Part shown: in pieces, positions 15,311 through 22,314 of the stretch | How the letters are laid out: every line of letters starts with the position of its first letter | How positions within the stretch are numbered: the first letter of the stretch is position 1 | Virus record (IMG/VR): IMGVR_UViG_3300040809_000734 | Coordinates: 1 to 28,733 of that record | Reading direction: 5' to 3' (one strand) | DNA length: 28,733 nucleotides | Origin: a virus | Made by a program: the position numbers and the translations under genes | The notes under the pieces: model-generated | The model's input: only the letters and a program-made list of their open reading frames with translations | Told to the model about the DNA's origin: nothing | Database searches by the model: none

Positions 15311-15661
15311 ATGAAGACACAATTGACGATAGAACAGTTCATGGACCTCCTAACTAAGTTCAAACCAGATGAGGAATTCTTCCAAGGAGTTTATAAGTGT
15401 GAACCCTATGTAGGGGACTTAAGTAATGTAACTCTTCTTATGAATGATGATGGTAGTCGGGGTATGGTCCATGAAGTATTTCAGATATTGAATGATGTAG
15501 TAGGTCAAACTGTATTGGACCCATACCATATGGAAAGAATCATTACAAAAGAGTGTAAATTGTACTTGTCTTATGAAGGTTGTTATGGTAAAGTTATTAC
15601 AGGTTTGGAATTGACACCAAGGGGTTTGAACTTCAAGGTGGAGAGAGATATTTTTAATTGA
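15311..15661 (+). CDS. Hypothetical protein, 116 aa
   Basis: TAGGAGG precedes the ATG. The product is soluble, with an N-terminal helical segment (LTIEQFMDLLTKFKPDEEFF) and a mixed remainder including GCYGKVITGLELTPRG. No recognised domain or catalytic motif. It belongs to the post-endolysin run of small genes. Confidence 0.7.
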   Translation: MKTQLTIEQFMDLLTKFKPDEEFFQGVYKCEPYVGDLSNVTLLMNDDGSRGMVHEVFQILNDVVGQTVLDPYHMERIITKECKLYLSYEGCYGKVITGLELTPRGLNFKVERDIFN

Positions 15662-15684
15662 TACACGTTTCATGGAGGGCACAT

Positions 15685-15885
15685 ATGAAACATTTATTAT
15701 TACCATTAGCAGCAGGTTTATTATACTTAGCATTGACCAACCCTGAGTCAGAGAACCAAGGAGCTTTGTGGGCTGTTACAGTGGCAGTGACAATACTCTA
15801 CGTAACATTATTAGGGGGAGATACAAGACCTGTTGAGAAGTTTAATGATGATGAAGAGGACAGTGATGTAGCGTCTCACAAATAA
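15685..15885 (+). CDS. Small two-helix membrane protein, 66 aa, second holin candidate
   Basis: The start ATG 15685 is chosen because GGAGGG (15674-15679) lies five bases upstream; the in-frame ATG at 15658 overlaps the previous stop and has no site. Segments at residues 3-17 and 29-46 are hydrophobic, and the tail is strongly acidic (NDDEEDSDV). Class II holin size and topology, but the assignment is tentative. Confidence 0.65.
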   Translation: MKHLLLPLAAGLLYLALTNPESENQGALWAVTVAVTILYVTLLGGDTRPVEKFNDDEEDSDVASHK

Positions 15886-15899
15886 CGAGGTAAAGCTAG

Positions 15900-16070
15900 A
15901 TGAATGTAGTGGATTGGATTATTACGGTAATAGGTGTAGTTGTACTGTTAGGTTTCGCAATAGGCTATCCTGTTATCTACTTTCATGCTAAGTTTGAAGA
16001 AATAACACATTACTGGTTGTGTATTGCTATGTGGAGTACTTTTATAGCATTCCTTATTAAGATTACATAG
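15900..16070 (+). CDS. Small membrane protein, 56 aa
   Basis: The ATG at 15900 follows GAGGT (15888-15892) by seven bases. Most of the 56 residues are hydrophobic: segment 5-27 (WIITVIGVVVLLGFAIGYPV) and segment 38-54, joined by a short charged loop (AKFEEITHY). It stops at TAG 16068-16070. Function unknown; part of the small membrane protein cluster. Confidence 0.6.
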   Translation: MNVVDWIITVIGVVVLLGFAIGYPVIYFHAKFEEITHYWLCIAMWSTFIAFLIKIT

Positions 16071-16080
16071 GTAGACTCTA

Positions 16081-16284
16081 ATGACAGAAAAACCTAAAAA
16101 GAAGAAACAGAAAGTACACAAGTTTTTACACAACCGTCAAACACATGGGTATAGATCTTATAGAGAAAGGAAAGCCAGAGCAGAGTATATAATAGAACGT
16201 ATGAAGTACTATGGGAAGGTTGCTCTTACAGCCTACCTCTGTACTATCATCCTTCCGTGGATCTATACAACATTCTTTATGTGA
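16081..16284 (+). CDS. Small membrane protein with very basic N-terminus, 67 aa
   Basis: The N-terminal 40 residues are rich in Lys and Arg (PKKKKQKVHKF; SYRERKARAEY). A single hydrophobic segment follows at residues 46-66, so the basic part faces the cytoplasm. AGGT lies about nine bases before the ATG. Might bind nucleic acid or lipids at the membrane; unknown. Confidence 0.55.
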   Translation: MTEKPKKKKQKVHKFLHNRQTHGYRSYRERKARAEYIIERMKYYGKVALTAYLCTIILPWIYTTFFM

Positions 16285-16291
16285 GGTTGGT

Positions 16292-16384
16292 ATGACAAGT
16301 GAAAGCACTTATATGGTAAGACTAGTAGGTTGGATATCAGTAGCAGGGATTATTGGGTTAGCTATAATACTTTGTGTATTCTGA
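16292..16384 (+). CDS. Tiny single-helix membrane protein, 30 aa
   Basis: ATG 16292 follows GAGGT (16283-16287). Thirty residues, mostly one hydrophobic helix (LVGWISVAGIIGLAIILCVF). It stops at TGA 16382-16384, overlapping the ribosome-binding site of the next gene. Size and composition are typical of phage membrane micropeptides. Function unknown. Confidence 0.45.
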   Translation: MTSESTYMVRLVGWISVAGIIGLAIILCVF

Positions 16385-16394
16385 GGAGGATATT

Positions 16395-16643
16395 ATGGTA
16401 GTTATGTTTGAAAAGGTTGGAGGAATGTTAATAGTCAAAGGAGATGATTGGTACGAGTATGCTAAGTACGTGGTTCTAGGAAGTATAGCTCAGTCAGAGG
16501 AAGATTCTTACTACTACTTTCAACCATCTGGGCACATCTTAGAATATAATCAGATGAAGAAGATATGTGAGAAGGTGTATGAACTAAATTATGCAGAGTT
16601 TATAGAACCTCTAGATATAACAAACCCAGAAGAACCTTCCTAG
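16395..16643 (+). CDS. Hypothetical protein, 82 aa
   Basis: Start placed at ATG 16395 because GAGGAGGA (16383-16390) ends four bases before it; an upstream GTG at 16374 has no site. The product is acidic and tyrosine-rich (DDWYEYAKYVVLG; SYYYFQPSG). No family known. The stop TAG 16641-16643 is the first part of an 11-bp direct repeat (TAGGATTGATT). Confidence 0.6.
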   Translation: MVVMFEKVGGMLIVKGDDWYEYAKYVVLGSIAQSEEDSYYYFQPSGHILEYNQMKKICEKVYELNYAEFIEPLDITNPEEPS

Positions 16644-16720
16644 GATTGATTCTAAGAGGTTCTAGCTCTTAAGTAGTACCCTAGGTAGGTTAAGGTATAG
16701 AAAACCTCTTAGGATTGATT
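16641..16720. repeat. Direct and inverted repeats between convergent genes
   Basis: TAGGATTGATT occurs at 16641-16651 and 16710-16720. Between them, CTAAGAGGTT (16652-16661) is the exact inverse of AACCTCTTAG (16703-16712). The stop codons of both convergent genes lie in the repeat copies. The inverted repeat may form a bidirectional terminator-like hairpin although no long T-run follows. The direct repeats could mark the insertion edge of the endonuclease gene. Confidence 0.5.
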
Positions 16721-17239
16721 ACAGGGAGGATTATAATTATCTTCATATACCTTCTCAGTGCATACTCTACGGAAGTCTATAAGAGTTCCATTTTTAGGGA
16801 TACTCTTGTTGTAGATCTGTAGACGGTTAGATACGAGCAGGTTGGCTTCTGTAGAGAGGGCTATCTTCTCAGGTAGGTATTCAGATACCCACACTTCTAA
16901 GGTTTTACCTAGAAAGAAATCCCTATTAAGATAAGCACAACTGGAAGTGCCACTAACACAATGCTTCCATCTATTGTTCCTACCCTTACCGACATACCTT
17001 AACGTACCATCTACAATACATACGTACAAATAGTAATCCTTCTTACCTACCTCCCTTTTACGTTCTTCTCTTTTAAGTTTTTCTTCTTCATTCTGTTCCA
17101 TTAAGTAGTTTAATCTTTCTAGGTCACATAGATCTTCAGGGAATGTCATTTTATTTAAATTTCTCTTGATATTAATTTTTAGATAGGTTAATATATGTAC
17201 GTCATTAAATACAGGAGGATGTAACAACAGAATAGACAT
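16709..17239 (-). CDS. Free-standing GIY-YIG homing endonuclease on the reverse strand
   Basis: A 176-aa protein with a GIY-YIG domain in the middle: YYLYVCIVDGTLRYVGKG, then NRWKH with the catalytic arginine region, and a downstream glutamate in STEANLL followed by YNKS. It is the only reverse gene in a long + strand array. A consensus promoter lies just upstream on its own strand. The start is uncertain: ATG 17239 has no ribosome-binding site, and a second ATG at 17149 (MTFPEDL) gives 146 aa. Residues 35-65 are a charged helix (NEEEKLKREERKREVGKK). It is probably a mobile seg-like gene that cuts a neighbouring locus in related phages. Confidence 0.82.
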   Translation of the reverse strand: MSILLLHPPVFNDVHILTYLKINIKRNLNKMTFPEDLCDLERLNYLMEQNEEEKLKREERKREVGKKDYYLYVCIVDGTLRYVGKGRNNRWKHCVSGTSSCAYLNRDFFLGKTLEVWVSEYLPEKIALSTEANLLVSNRLQIYNKSIPKNGTLIDFRRVCTEKVYEDNYNPPCNQS

Positions 17240-17259
17240 ACATAAAGATAAGACGTAAC

Positions 17260-17288
17260 GTTATAACACATTATATTTAATCTGTCAA
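17260..17288 (-). promoter_or_regulatory. Reverse-strand promoter for the GIY-YIG gene
   Basis: On the minus strand: TTGACA (17288-17283), 17 bases, TATAAC (17265-17260). The predicted start is near 17253, 14 bases before the longest start codon. The element opposes the + strand reading of the cluster. Confidence 0.6.
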
Positions 17289-17307
17289 GCTTAAACGAGG
17301 ACTATTA

Positions 17308-17496
17308 ATGAAATACTACGGTTACACTTATGAAGGGATCACATACTGGTTAGGACCAATCTCAAAGGATAATATGAGAAGAATGTATGACATCTTTAGA
17401 CACAAATCAAGAACAACAGTAACAGAGAATGAAACTAATAAGATTATATCCTACATAGAAGCTAATAAGCTGATGGATATATATTACAGGAGATAA
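17308..17496 (+). CDS. Hypothetical protein, 62 aa
   Basis: ACGAGGA lies before the ATG. Aromatic, basic small protein (MKYYGYTYEGITYWLGPIS; MRRMYDIFRHKSR). No membrane helix or known domain. Its 3' end contains the AGGAG site of the next gene. Confidence 0.6.
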   Translation: MKYYGYTYEGITYWLGPISKDNMRRMYDIFRHKSRTTVTENETNKIISYIEANKLMDIYYRR

Positions 17497-17500
17497 CGAA

Positions 17501-17770
17501 ATGATAGCAGTACTCACCATCATATACTTTCTATATATCTGTGTAGAATGTCATATGTACTTCACTAACAATCAGACAAGTAAAATAGTCCGTAATATGA
17601 GGGCACAGAACAAGGACAGGTACAAAGCTAATGTAATAGCTCGCACATGTACAGCATCTCTTACAGCAATTTCTTTAGAAGAATCTCTATTACAGGCTTT
17701 ACTTTTGTTTGTAGTTGTTATAGACTTCTACATATACATTAAGCAATCACAAGTGAGATTAAAACTATGA
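17501..17770 (+). CDS. Two-helix membrane protein, 89 aa
   Basis: Hydrophobic segments at residues 2-20 (AVLTIIYFLYICVECHMYF) and 62-80 (LLQALLLFVVVIDFYIYI), separated by a basic loop. AGGAG precedes the ATG. The stop overlaps the next start (ATGA). Function unknown. Confidence 0.65.
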   Translation: MIAVLTIIYFLYICVECHMYFTNNQTSKIVRNMRAQNKDRYKANVIARTCTASLTAISLEESLLQALLLFVVVIDFYIYIKQSQVRLKL

Positions 17771-18159
17771 AGAAATTACTAACAGCACAACGTAAAATGA
17801 GAGAAGCTTTAAAAGAAGAACTATTGAACTACCTATCAGATGATGAGATACCTGTGTTCAGTAGATGGGAAGCTTTCACACACGAAGAAACAGAACATGT
17901 ATTAGACGAGGTAGAGATGGGGTTATCTTTAGGTATCTTCTCAGAATTGTTTAGTACAGAGTTGACAGAGTATGTATTAGGTATCCGCAAAGATGACGAA
18001 CTCACCTATGAAGAAATACTTGAAATGTTGATAGACTATGCAGAGGAAGACTTTGCAGAGAGGGCAGCTAAGAGTAGTGGCGTGGAAGATATTGATGATC
18101 TTGAGTATGAGATTAAGAGGATTATCCTGTCACACGGGTATTATCACGTAAGCATCTAA
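17767..18159 (+). CDS. Hypothetical acidic protein, 130 aa
   Basis: Coupled to the preceding membrane protein by ATGA. The product is acidic and helical (DDELTYEEILEMLIDYAEED; EDIDDLEYEIKRI) without cysteines or membrane segments. No family recognised. It may be a soluble partner of the membrane protein it is coupled to, which is inference from gene arrangement only. Confidence 0.7.
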   Translation: MKKLLTAQRKMREALKEELLNYLSDDEIPVFSRWEAFTHEETEHVLDEVEMGLSLGIFSELFSTELTEYVLGIRKDDELTYEEILEMLIDYAEEDFAERAAKSSGVEDIDDLEYEIKRIILSHGYYHVSI

Positions 18160-18172
18160 GAGGAGAACGGAT

Positions 18173-18763
18173 ATGTGCAAACCTTCTGATAACATATTTA
18201 AGCGGTTATGGTATAAGAGACATGCAGGAGTTAGGCATACAGCCATCCTCGGGCAAAGTCTTTATGTAGTGTTTATTGTTGCAGTTACTTTATTGATACA
18301 GAGTTGGCTACCATTTCCGATTACTGCATCATTCTTCATCTGTGCGATAATCTCCATAGGCAGTATCGTAATAGGAACATACTTAGGAGTGTTCCTTAAA
18401 GCAGAACAAGTAGTTAACGATGCAAGAGAGTTCGTTAATGAGGATAAACGATGTATCATGGGATGCAAGATAACGTGTGAAGATTGGGAGGATCACCATA
18501 TATGTACTTACGACTACACACATAATGCTCTACTGTTACCGTATAAGATAGCACAGATGGTGGCTAAGATAAGAAAGCTCCCTACATCACAGACACTCAA
18601 CTTGAGGACACCTGTAGAGGTTATTATTAACAAGGATGCCCAACATTATACAATCACAGTAAGTTCCCCTTACGAGGCATACAAGAAAGTCGAGAAGTTT
18701 AAGAAAGGCGGAGAGTTAGAACGTTTAGGTTTTATTGAGAGAGGATTTGACAATGACAATTAA
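18173..18763 (+). CDS. Membrane protein with C-terminal cytoplasmic domain, 196 aa
   Basis: AGAGGAG precedes the ATG. A basic N-terminus (FKRLWYKRHAG) leads into two hydrophobic segments (about 27-45 and 50-75). A cysteine-containing stretch follows (CIMGCKITCEDW, residues near 93-105), then a 90-residue soluble alpha/beta domain (VEVIINKDAQHYTITVSSPY). No recognised family. The end overlaps the next gene by 11 bases. Confidence 0.68.
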   Translation: MCKPSDNIFKRLWYKRHAGVRHTAILGQSLYVVFIVAVTLLIQSWLPFPITASFFICAIISIGSIVIGTYLGVFLKAEQVVNDAREFVNEDKRCIMGCKITCEDWEDHHICTYDYTHNALLLPYKIAQMVAKIRKLPTSQTLNLRTPVEVIINKDAQHYTITVSSPYEAYKKVEKFKKGGELERLGFIERGFDNDN

Positions 18764-18968
18764 AACAACTAAAGTAATCTGCCACAGTATTTCTCTAAAA
18801 GATTACTGTATACTTGCTAATGAACATAACTTCATAGAGGTAATTAATTGGCGTAATGGAGAAGGTAAGGATATCACAATAAATAACTGTGGTGAAGAGA
18901 GAACATTCAAATTGACACATGGGGAGTTCCAAGCTCTTAGTGTGTTATTTAATTATGAAGGAGAATAA
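18753..18968 (+). CDS. Hypothetical protein, 71 aa
   Basis: The start ATG 18753 is chosen because GAGG (18741-18744) sits eight bases upstream; an in-frame TTG at 18735 is less likely. It overlaps the end of the membrane protein. The product is a small beta-rich protein (VICHSISLKDYCILANEH; ITINNCGEERTFKL). Unknown function. Confidence 0.6.
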   Translation: MTIKTTKVICHSISLKDYCILANEHNFIEVINWRNGEGKDITINNCGEERTFKLTHGEFQALSVLFNYEGE

Positions 18969-18974
18969 ACATTA

Positions 18975-19247
18975 ATGAAACTAACTAAGAAGACTATCCA
19001 ACCAGAAAAGGAAGTGGAGATAGATATAGGCTTCCAATGCGACATGTGCGGTAAGATCTATAAAGAAGAAGACGGTTACGATTACTGCAAGACGAAAATA
19101 GAGCTTGACACAGGGACCTCTTATGGATATACTGGGAACTATGAAAAGTACAGTGTTGACCTATGCAGTGATTGCTTCAGTGGTCAGCTTGTAGAATGGT
19201 TTAAGAGTAAAGGTTGTAAGATTCAATATGAAGAAGATAGTTGGTAG
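18975..19247 (+). CDS. Zinc-ribbon protein, 90 aa
   Basis: Two CxxC knuckles, CDMC at residues 22-25 and CSDC at 64-67, most likely bind one zinc ion. The rest is acidic. GAAGGAGA lies about 10 bases before the ATG. Zinc ribbons of this kind often mediate protein or nucleic-acid contacts; the specific role is unknown. The gene body contains a consensus promoter reading into the next genes. Confidence 0.68.
   Translation: MKLTKKTIQPEKEVEIDIGFQCDMCGKIYKEEDGYDYCKTKIELDTGTSYGYTGNYEKYSVDLCSDCFSGQLVEWFKSKGCKIQYEEDSW
19105..19133 (+). promoter_or_regulatory. Sigma70-type promoter within the zinc-ribbon gene
   Basis: TTGACA (19105-19110), 17 bases, TATACT (19128-19133): the same hexamers and spacing as the thyA-intron promoter. 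It would drive the membrane protein and lipoprotein genes at 19260 and 19573. Confidence 0.5.
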
Positions 19248-19259
19248 AGGAGAAATAAT

Positions 19260-19589
19260 ATGATACAACATTGGCTATTATGGTTGGTAGGTACAACCCT
19301 TTTATGGTATTCTTTAAAGAAGTTCTTACCAGAAAAGGTATTCACCAAGATAGATAAACACAAAGGTTATATATTCATAGTATATACCTTCTTATCATTC
19401 TTAGTGATAGGCTCCCCTTATAGAATGGAAGCTACAGAACTCACTGGAGAGGTAAGATTCTCACAACCTTTCGATGATCTATCTGAAAAGGTTAATATTG
19501 AAAAGAAAGACTTGACACAAACTTTAGAAGAAGGTAAAATCAATCTCAGAAAACAACAAGAGGAGACACAAAATGAAGTCAACAATTAA
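19260..19589 (+). CDS. Membrane protein with coiled-coil tail, 109 aa
   Basis: Two hydrophobic segments (about 4-18 and 36-51) are followed by a charged helical tail (EKVNIEKKDLTQTLEEGK). AGAGGAG precedes the ATG. It overlaps the start of the SPFH lipoprotein by 17 bases, so both are co-translated. A functional pair at the membrane is plausible but not shown. Confidence 0.65.
   Translation: MIQHWLLWLVGTTLLWYSLKKFLPEKVFTKIDKHKGYIFIVYTFLSFLVIGSPYRMEATELTGEVRFSQPFDDLSEKVNIEKKDLTQTLEEGKINLRKQQEETQNEVNN
19512..19540 (+). promoter_or_regulatory. Sigma70-type promoter directly before the SPFH lipoprotein gene
   Basis: TTGACA (19512-19517), 17 bases, TAAAAT (19535-19540). The predicted start near 19547 leaves a 26-base leader that includes AGGAG before ATG 19573. 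Confidence 0.55.
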
Positions 19590-20448
19590 ACTTATCACAG
19601 CGGCTTTAGTAGCACTAACTCTGACAGGATGTGGGTTCTCAACTATCCCACCAGCACACAAAGGTAAGATCCTATCTACATCAGGGTATTCCCCAGAAGT
19701 GATTGAACCGGGTCGTCAGTGGATTGGATGGAATGAGAAACTTGTATTACTAGATACCTCAACAACAACATATAAGGAATCTATTAAAGTTATCTTAGCT
19801 GATAAGTTAACACTACATGTAGATATCCGATTTAGTGGACGTATCTCTGGATCTGATAAAGTTATTAATACTATGTTCAACGATATCAATGCTGGTCCAG
19901 ATAAACGTATTGCTTTTGACGAAGTGTATAAGATTTATGGTCAGATGGTTATCCGTAACAAGACTCGTGAGATTATCAATCAATATAATGTAGACGAGGT
20001 ACATAAGAATTATAAACGTATCGGACAAGATATTGCAGCTACAGTGACTAAAACACTTATGAGTACACCTTTAGAGATTTCTAACATAGCTCTTGGTAAT
20101 GTACAATACCCTGAAGTGGTGACTGAAGCAGTGGAGATGAATGAGAAGCGTAGACTAGATATTGAGAAAGAGAAAGCCACACAAGCTATCGAACTTCTTA
20201 AACGTAAGAACCAACAAGCTTTAGCCTTAGCAGATTATGACATCCAGATTACAGAAGCTAAAGCTATTCGTGACAAGAATAAAATTATTGGCGAAGGTAT
20301 TACCCCAGAACTTATTAAGCTTCGACAGTTAGATGTACAGGTTAAGATGGCAGAGGCTATGAGCAAACAAGGTAACAACTCAGTATTTGTACCTTATGAA
20401 TCTCTACAGTCTACAGGTCTTAATAATAGAATCTATAATAGTAAGTAA
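19573..20448 (+). CDS. SPFH/prohibitin-like lipoprotein
   Basis: A 291-aa protein with a lipoprotein signal: basic start, hydrophobic stretch (LITAALVALTL) and lipobox LTGC with acylated C20. Residues about 30-180 form an SPFH/band-7-like domain (GRQWIGWNEKLVLLDTSTTT; TLHVDIRFSGRI; EISNIALGNVQYPEVV). A long alanine- and glutamate-rich helix follows (NEKRRLDIEKEKATQAIELL) and a terminal MAEAMSKQGNNSVFVPY, as in prohibitin and stomatin homologues. The residue after C20 is Gly, so outer-membrane sorting is expected by the +2 rule. AGGAG precedes the ATG. Possible roles are envelope remodelling, modulation of host membrane proteases, or exclusion of other phages; all are inference. Confidence 0.85.
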   Translation: MKSTIKLITAALVALTLTGCGFSTIPPAHKGKILSTSGYSPEVIEPGRQWIGWNEKLVLLDTSTTTYKESIKVILADKLTLHVDIRFSGRISGSDKVINTMFNDINAGPDKRIAFDEVYKIYGQMVIRNKTREIINQYNVDEVHKNYKRIGQDIAATVTKTLMSTPLEISNIALGNVQYPEVVTEAVEMNEKRRLDIEKEKATQAIELLKRKNQQALALADYDIQITEAKAIRDKNKIIGEGITPELIKLRQLDVQVKMAEAMSKQGNNSVFVPYESLQSTGLNNRIYNSK

Positions 20449-20490
20449 ATTTAATAGGACAAGGAAGTCTGATACATAGGAGAAAATGAT

Positions 20491-20664
20491 ATGAAAGATT
20501 TAGAGAAAGATACGGCAGAAGCTAAAAACTATAGCGCTATATTGATTGAGAAGTTTGTAAATAGCTTACCTTTCATTTTTGTAATAAGTCTGGCAACATT
20601 AACTGGGATTACACTTTTCACTACACTTTCTAAATGGCTGACTGGCAGTGTACCTTGGTTGTAA
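20491..20664 (+). CDS. Small single-helix membrane protein, 57 aa
   Basis: ATG 20491 follows AGGAG (20478-20482) by eight bases. A charged N-terminal helix (KDLEKDTAEAKN) is followed by a hydrophobic segment at residues 24-46 (FIFVISLATLTGITLFTTL). It ends at TAA 20662-20664. It lies just after the SPFH gene. Unknown function. Confidence 0.6.
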   Translation: MKDLEKDTAEAKNYSAILIEKFVNSLPFIFVISLATLTGITLFTTLSKWLTGSVPWL

Positions 20665-20684
20665 ATACTTAGAGAGAACTACTA

Positions 20685-20843
20685 ATGCAATATCTAATAA
20701 ACCTTAGAATGTCCCTAGCCTTCAAGATTATGTCTCTAGGAGTATGGATCTTACCAGAGGAGTACTGTAATGAAGTGTTCCTTACAAATATGATCAAGAT
20801 AGGGAAGATTAAAAATGTTAAAACTGAGGATACTGAACAATGA
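20685..20843 (+). CDS. Small hypothetical protein, 52 aa
   Basis: AGAGAGAA precedes the ATG at 20685. The N-terminal half is amphipathic and moderately hydrophobic (LINLRMSLAFKIMSLGVWIL); the C-terminal half is charged. The stop overlaps the start of the next gene (ATGA at 20840-20843), which supports it as a real coupled gene. Confidence 0.55.
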   Translation: MQYLINLRMSLAFKIMSLGVWILPEEYCNEVFLTNMIKIGKIKNVKTEDTEQ

Positions 20844-21196
20844 AGAATCAACTTTATAAATTCACAACTAAATGGTATGGAGATTATATAGAGAAAGAGA
20901 CAGACCTGTGTAGTTTTACATTGAAAACTATATATGCTATGGTGAAGTTTGCATTAATTGCTAGTTTGGTCTTACAACCTCTAGTGTTTGGTCCTTTAGG
21001 ATGGTACTTGAGGGTTTTAAATATACCTGTTGAGTTTGGGTACGCTTGGTATTTAGTTATTAATATGATGGCATTCACAATTGGAACTTTATTCGTATTA
21101 GGATTCCTCTGCCTAGAATGGATACCCAACACAGTGAGGGGTATTATATACAACTTAACATGTTCTAAGAAGATAACCTTCGAAGAGGACGATTAA
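20840..21196 (+). CDS. Membrane protein, 118 aa
   Basis: Coupled to the preceding frame by ATGA. Two long hydrophobic segments (about 32-56 and 68-93) with a short basic-acidic tail (CSKKITFEEDD). No family recognised. It closes the membrane-protein cluster. Confidence 0.65.
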   Translation: MKNQLYKFTTKWYGDYIEKETDLCSFTLKTIYAMVKFALIASLVLQPLVFGPLGWYLRVLNIPVEFGYAWYLVINMMAFTIGTLFVLGFLCLEWIPNTVRGIIYNLTCSKKITFEEDD

Positions 21197-21199
21197 GAG

Positions 21200-21257
21200 T
21201 AATCATCAAAACAGTGATTAGAATAACACGCATTAGATAACTAATGAAGAATATAAT
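21200..21257 (+). promoter_or_regulatory. Intergenic hairpin plus AAGAATATAAT element, copy 1
   Basis: TAATCAT pairs with GTGATTA (21200-21220, seven pairs with one G.U). AAGAATATAAT follows at 21247-21257, including a perfect -10 hexamer but no recognisable -35. A related element lies at 23627-23661. A regulated promoter or processing site is possible. Confidence 0.4.
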
Positions 21258-21274
21258 ATGCAGGAGACCTTAAT

Positions 21275-21721
21275 ATGAATAGACAACAATACAACCTTTT
21301 AGATCAAGTTAAGTTTAAACACCTACAATGGTGTATCTATGAAGGTTCTAACGGATGGGATGATAAATACAAGAATGTAGGTAAAGATGTAGCCTTAATC
21401 TTCTTTATATCTACTGAAGAAGTCTTACACAATAGGAAATTCTTTAAATGTGGTTACTACATAGATAAATTCAAAACAATTACGTTAACATTTACATATG
21501 GCGACAAGAAAGAGGAATGGGTTCTGGACAATAACCTAAGTTATTCTGATATCTATTTTGCTATCAGGGGTATCATAAAAGAGGAACACGTCCCAAAGGA
21601 GTTAGCTAAAGACTTCGGAAATGTGTTGCACAACCTAATAACTTTATTTGATACCTATATGGATGATACCTCTTTACAAGGATTTGAGAATGATGTAGAA
21701 TCGCACCCATTATTAAAATAG
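21275..21721 (+). CDS. Hypothetical protein, 148 aa
   Basis: CAGGAG lies eight bases before the ATG. Soluble alpha/beta protein rich in Phe, Tyr and Lys (VALIFFISTEEVLHNRKFF; TITLTFTYGDKKEEW). The next gene starts within a GTG overlapping its stop region. No family recognised. Confidence 0.7.
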   Translation: MNRQQYNLLDQVKFKHLQWCIYEGSNGWDDKYKNVGKDVALIFFISTEEVLHNRKFFKCGYYIDKFKTITLTFTYGDKKEEWVLDNNLSYSDIYFAIRGIIKEEHVPKELAKDFGNVLHNLITLFDTYMDDTSLQGFENDVESHPLLK

Positions 21722-21735
21722 TGGAGGAGGAAGAT

Positions 21736-22314
21736 GTGGACAAGATTAAAGTAAAATTCGAAGATAGGATTTATACAGTATCTGCACACCATGAGTGGTT
21801 GGCAATAGATAGAGATGGATCGGTATTCTCTTATGATATTATACCCTACACTGTAGATTCTCAAGCGAATTGGGATAATAATAGCGAGCAGGAATATTTA
21901 GCGAGTATCTGTAAAATAATACCTGATTGGGAAGAAACCTTAACAAAGATAACAGAAGATATGATCATAAAAGATACTCCTAAAGAAGACACCTCTAGCG
22001 ATCAACCCTCTAAAGAGAAAACCTATAGAGGCATCCTAACTAAAGATTACATCTTAGACAAAGCTATTGAGATAAAAGGTGAAGATGTATACAAAGCAGA
22101 GAAACTGTTTAAGTTATTTAATATCTCTACACCAGAAGTATCTGTATCTGGTGACACTATGTTGCTAACTTACAAAGATAATGGCTCTGGCAGGCTAATA
22201 TCTTTGGCAGGGTTTTGCTTTAAGACTCTACACAGGTTGTCAGAAGTAGAAATCCTTAGTGTAGAAATATCTATCCCTTCATGCAAAGTACTAGTGAGGA
22301 TTCCAAATGAATAA
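21736..22314 (+). CDS. Hypothetical protein, 192 aa
   Basis: Start chosen at GTG 21736, five bases after GGAGGAGG (21723-21730). The longer in-frame GTG at 21721 would place that site inside the gene, and the ATG at 21734 is out of frame. An N-terminal beta-like segment (IKVKFEDRIYTVSAHHEWLA) is followed by a linker rich in Asp, Thr and Ser (KEDTSSDQPSKEKTY) and a second domain (VYKAEKLFKLFNISTPEVSV). Two-domain organisation, function unknown. Confidence 0.65.
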   Translation: MDKIKVKFEDRIYTVSAHHEWLAIDRDGSVFSYDIIPYTVDSQANWDNNSEQEYLASICKIIPDWEETLTKITEDMIIKDTPKEDTSSDQPSKEKTYRGILTKDYILDKAIEIKGEDVYKAEKLFKLFNISTPEVSVSGDTMLLTYKDNGSGRLISLAGFCFKTLHRLSEVEILSVEISIPSCKVLVRIPNE

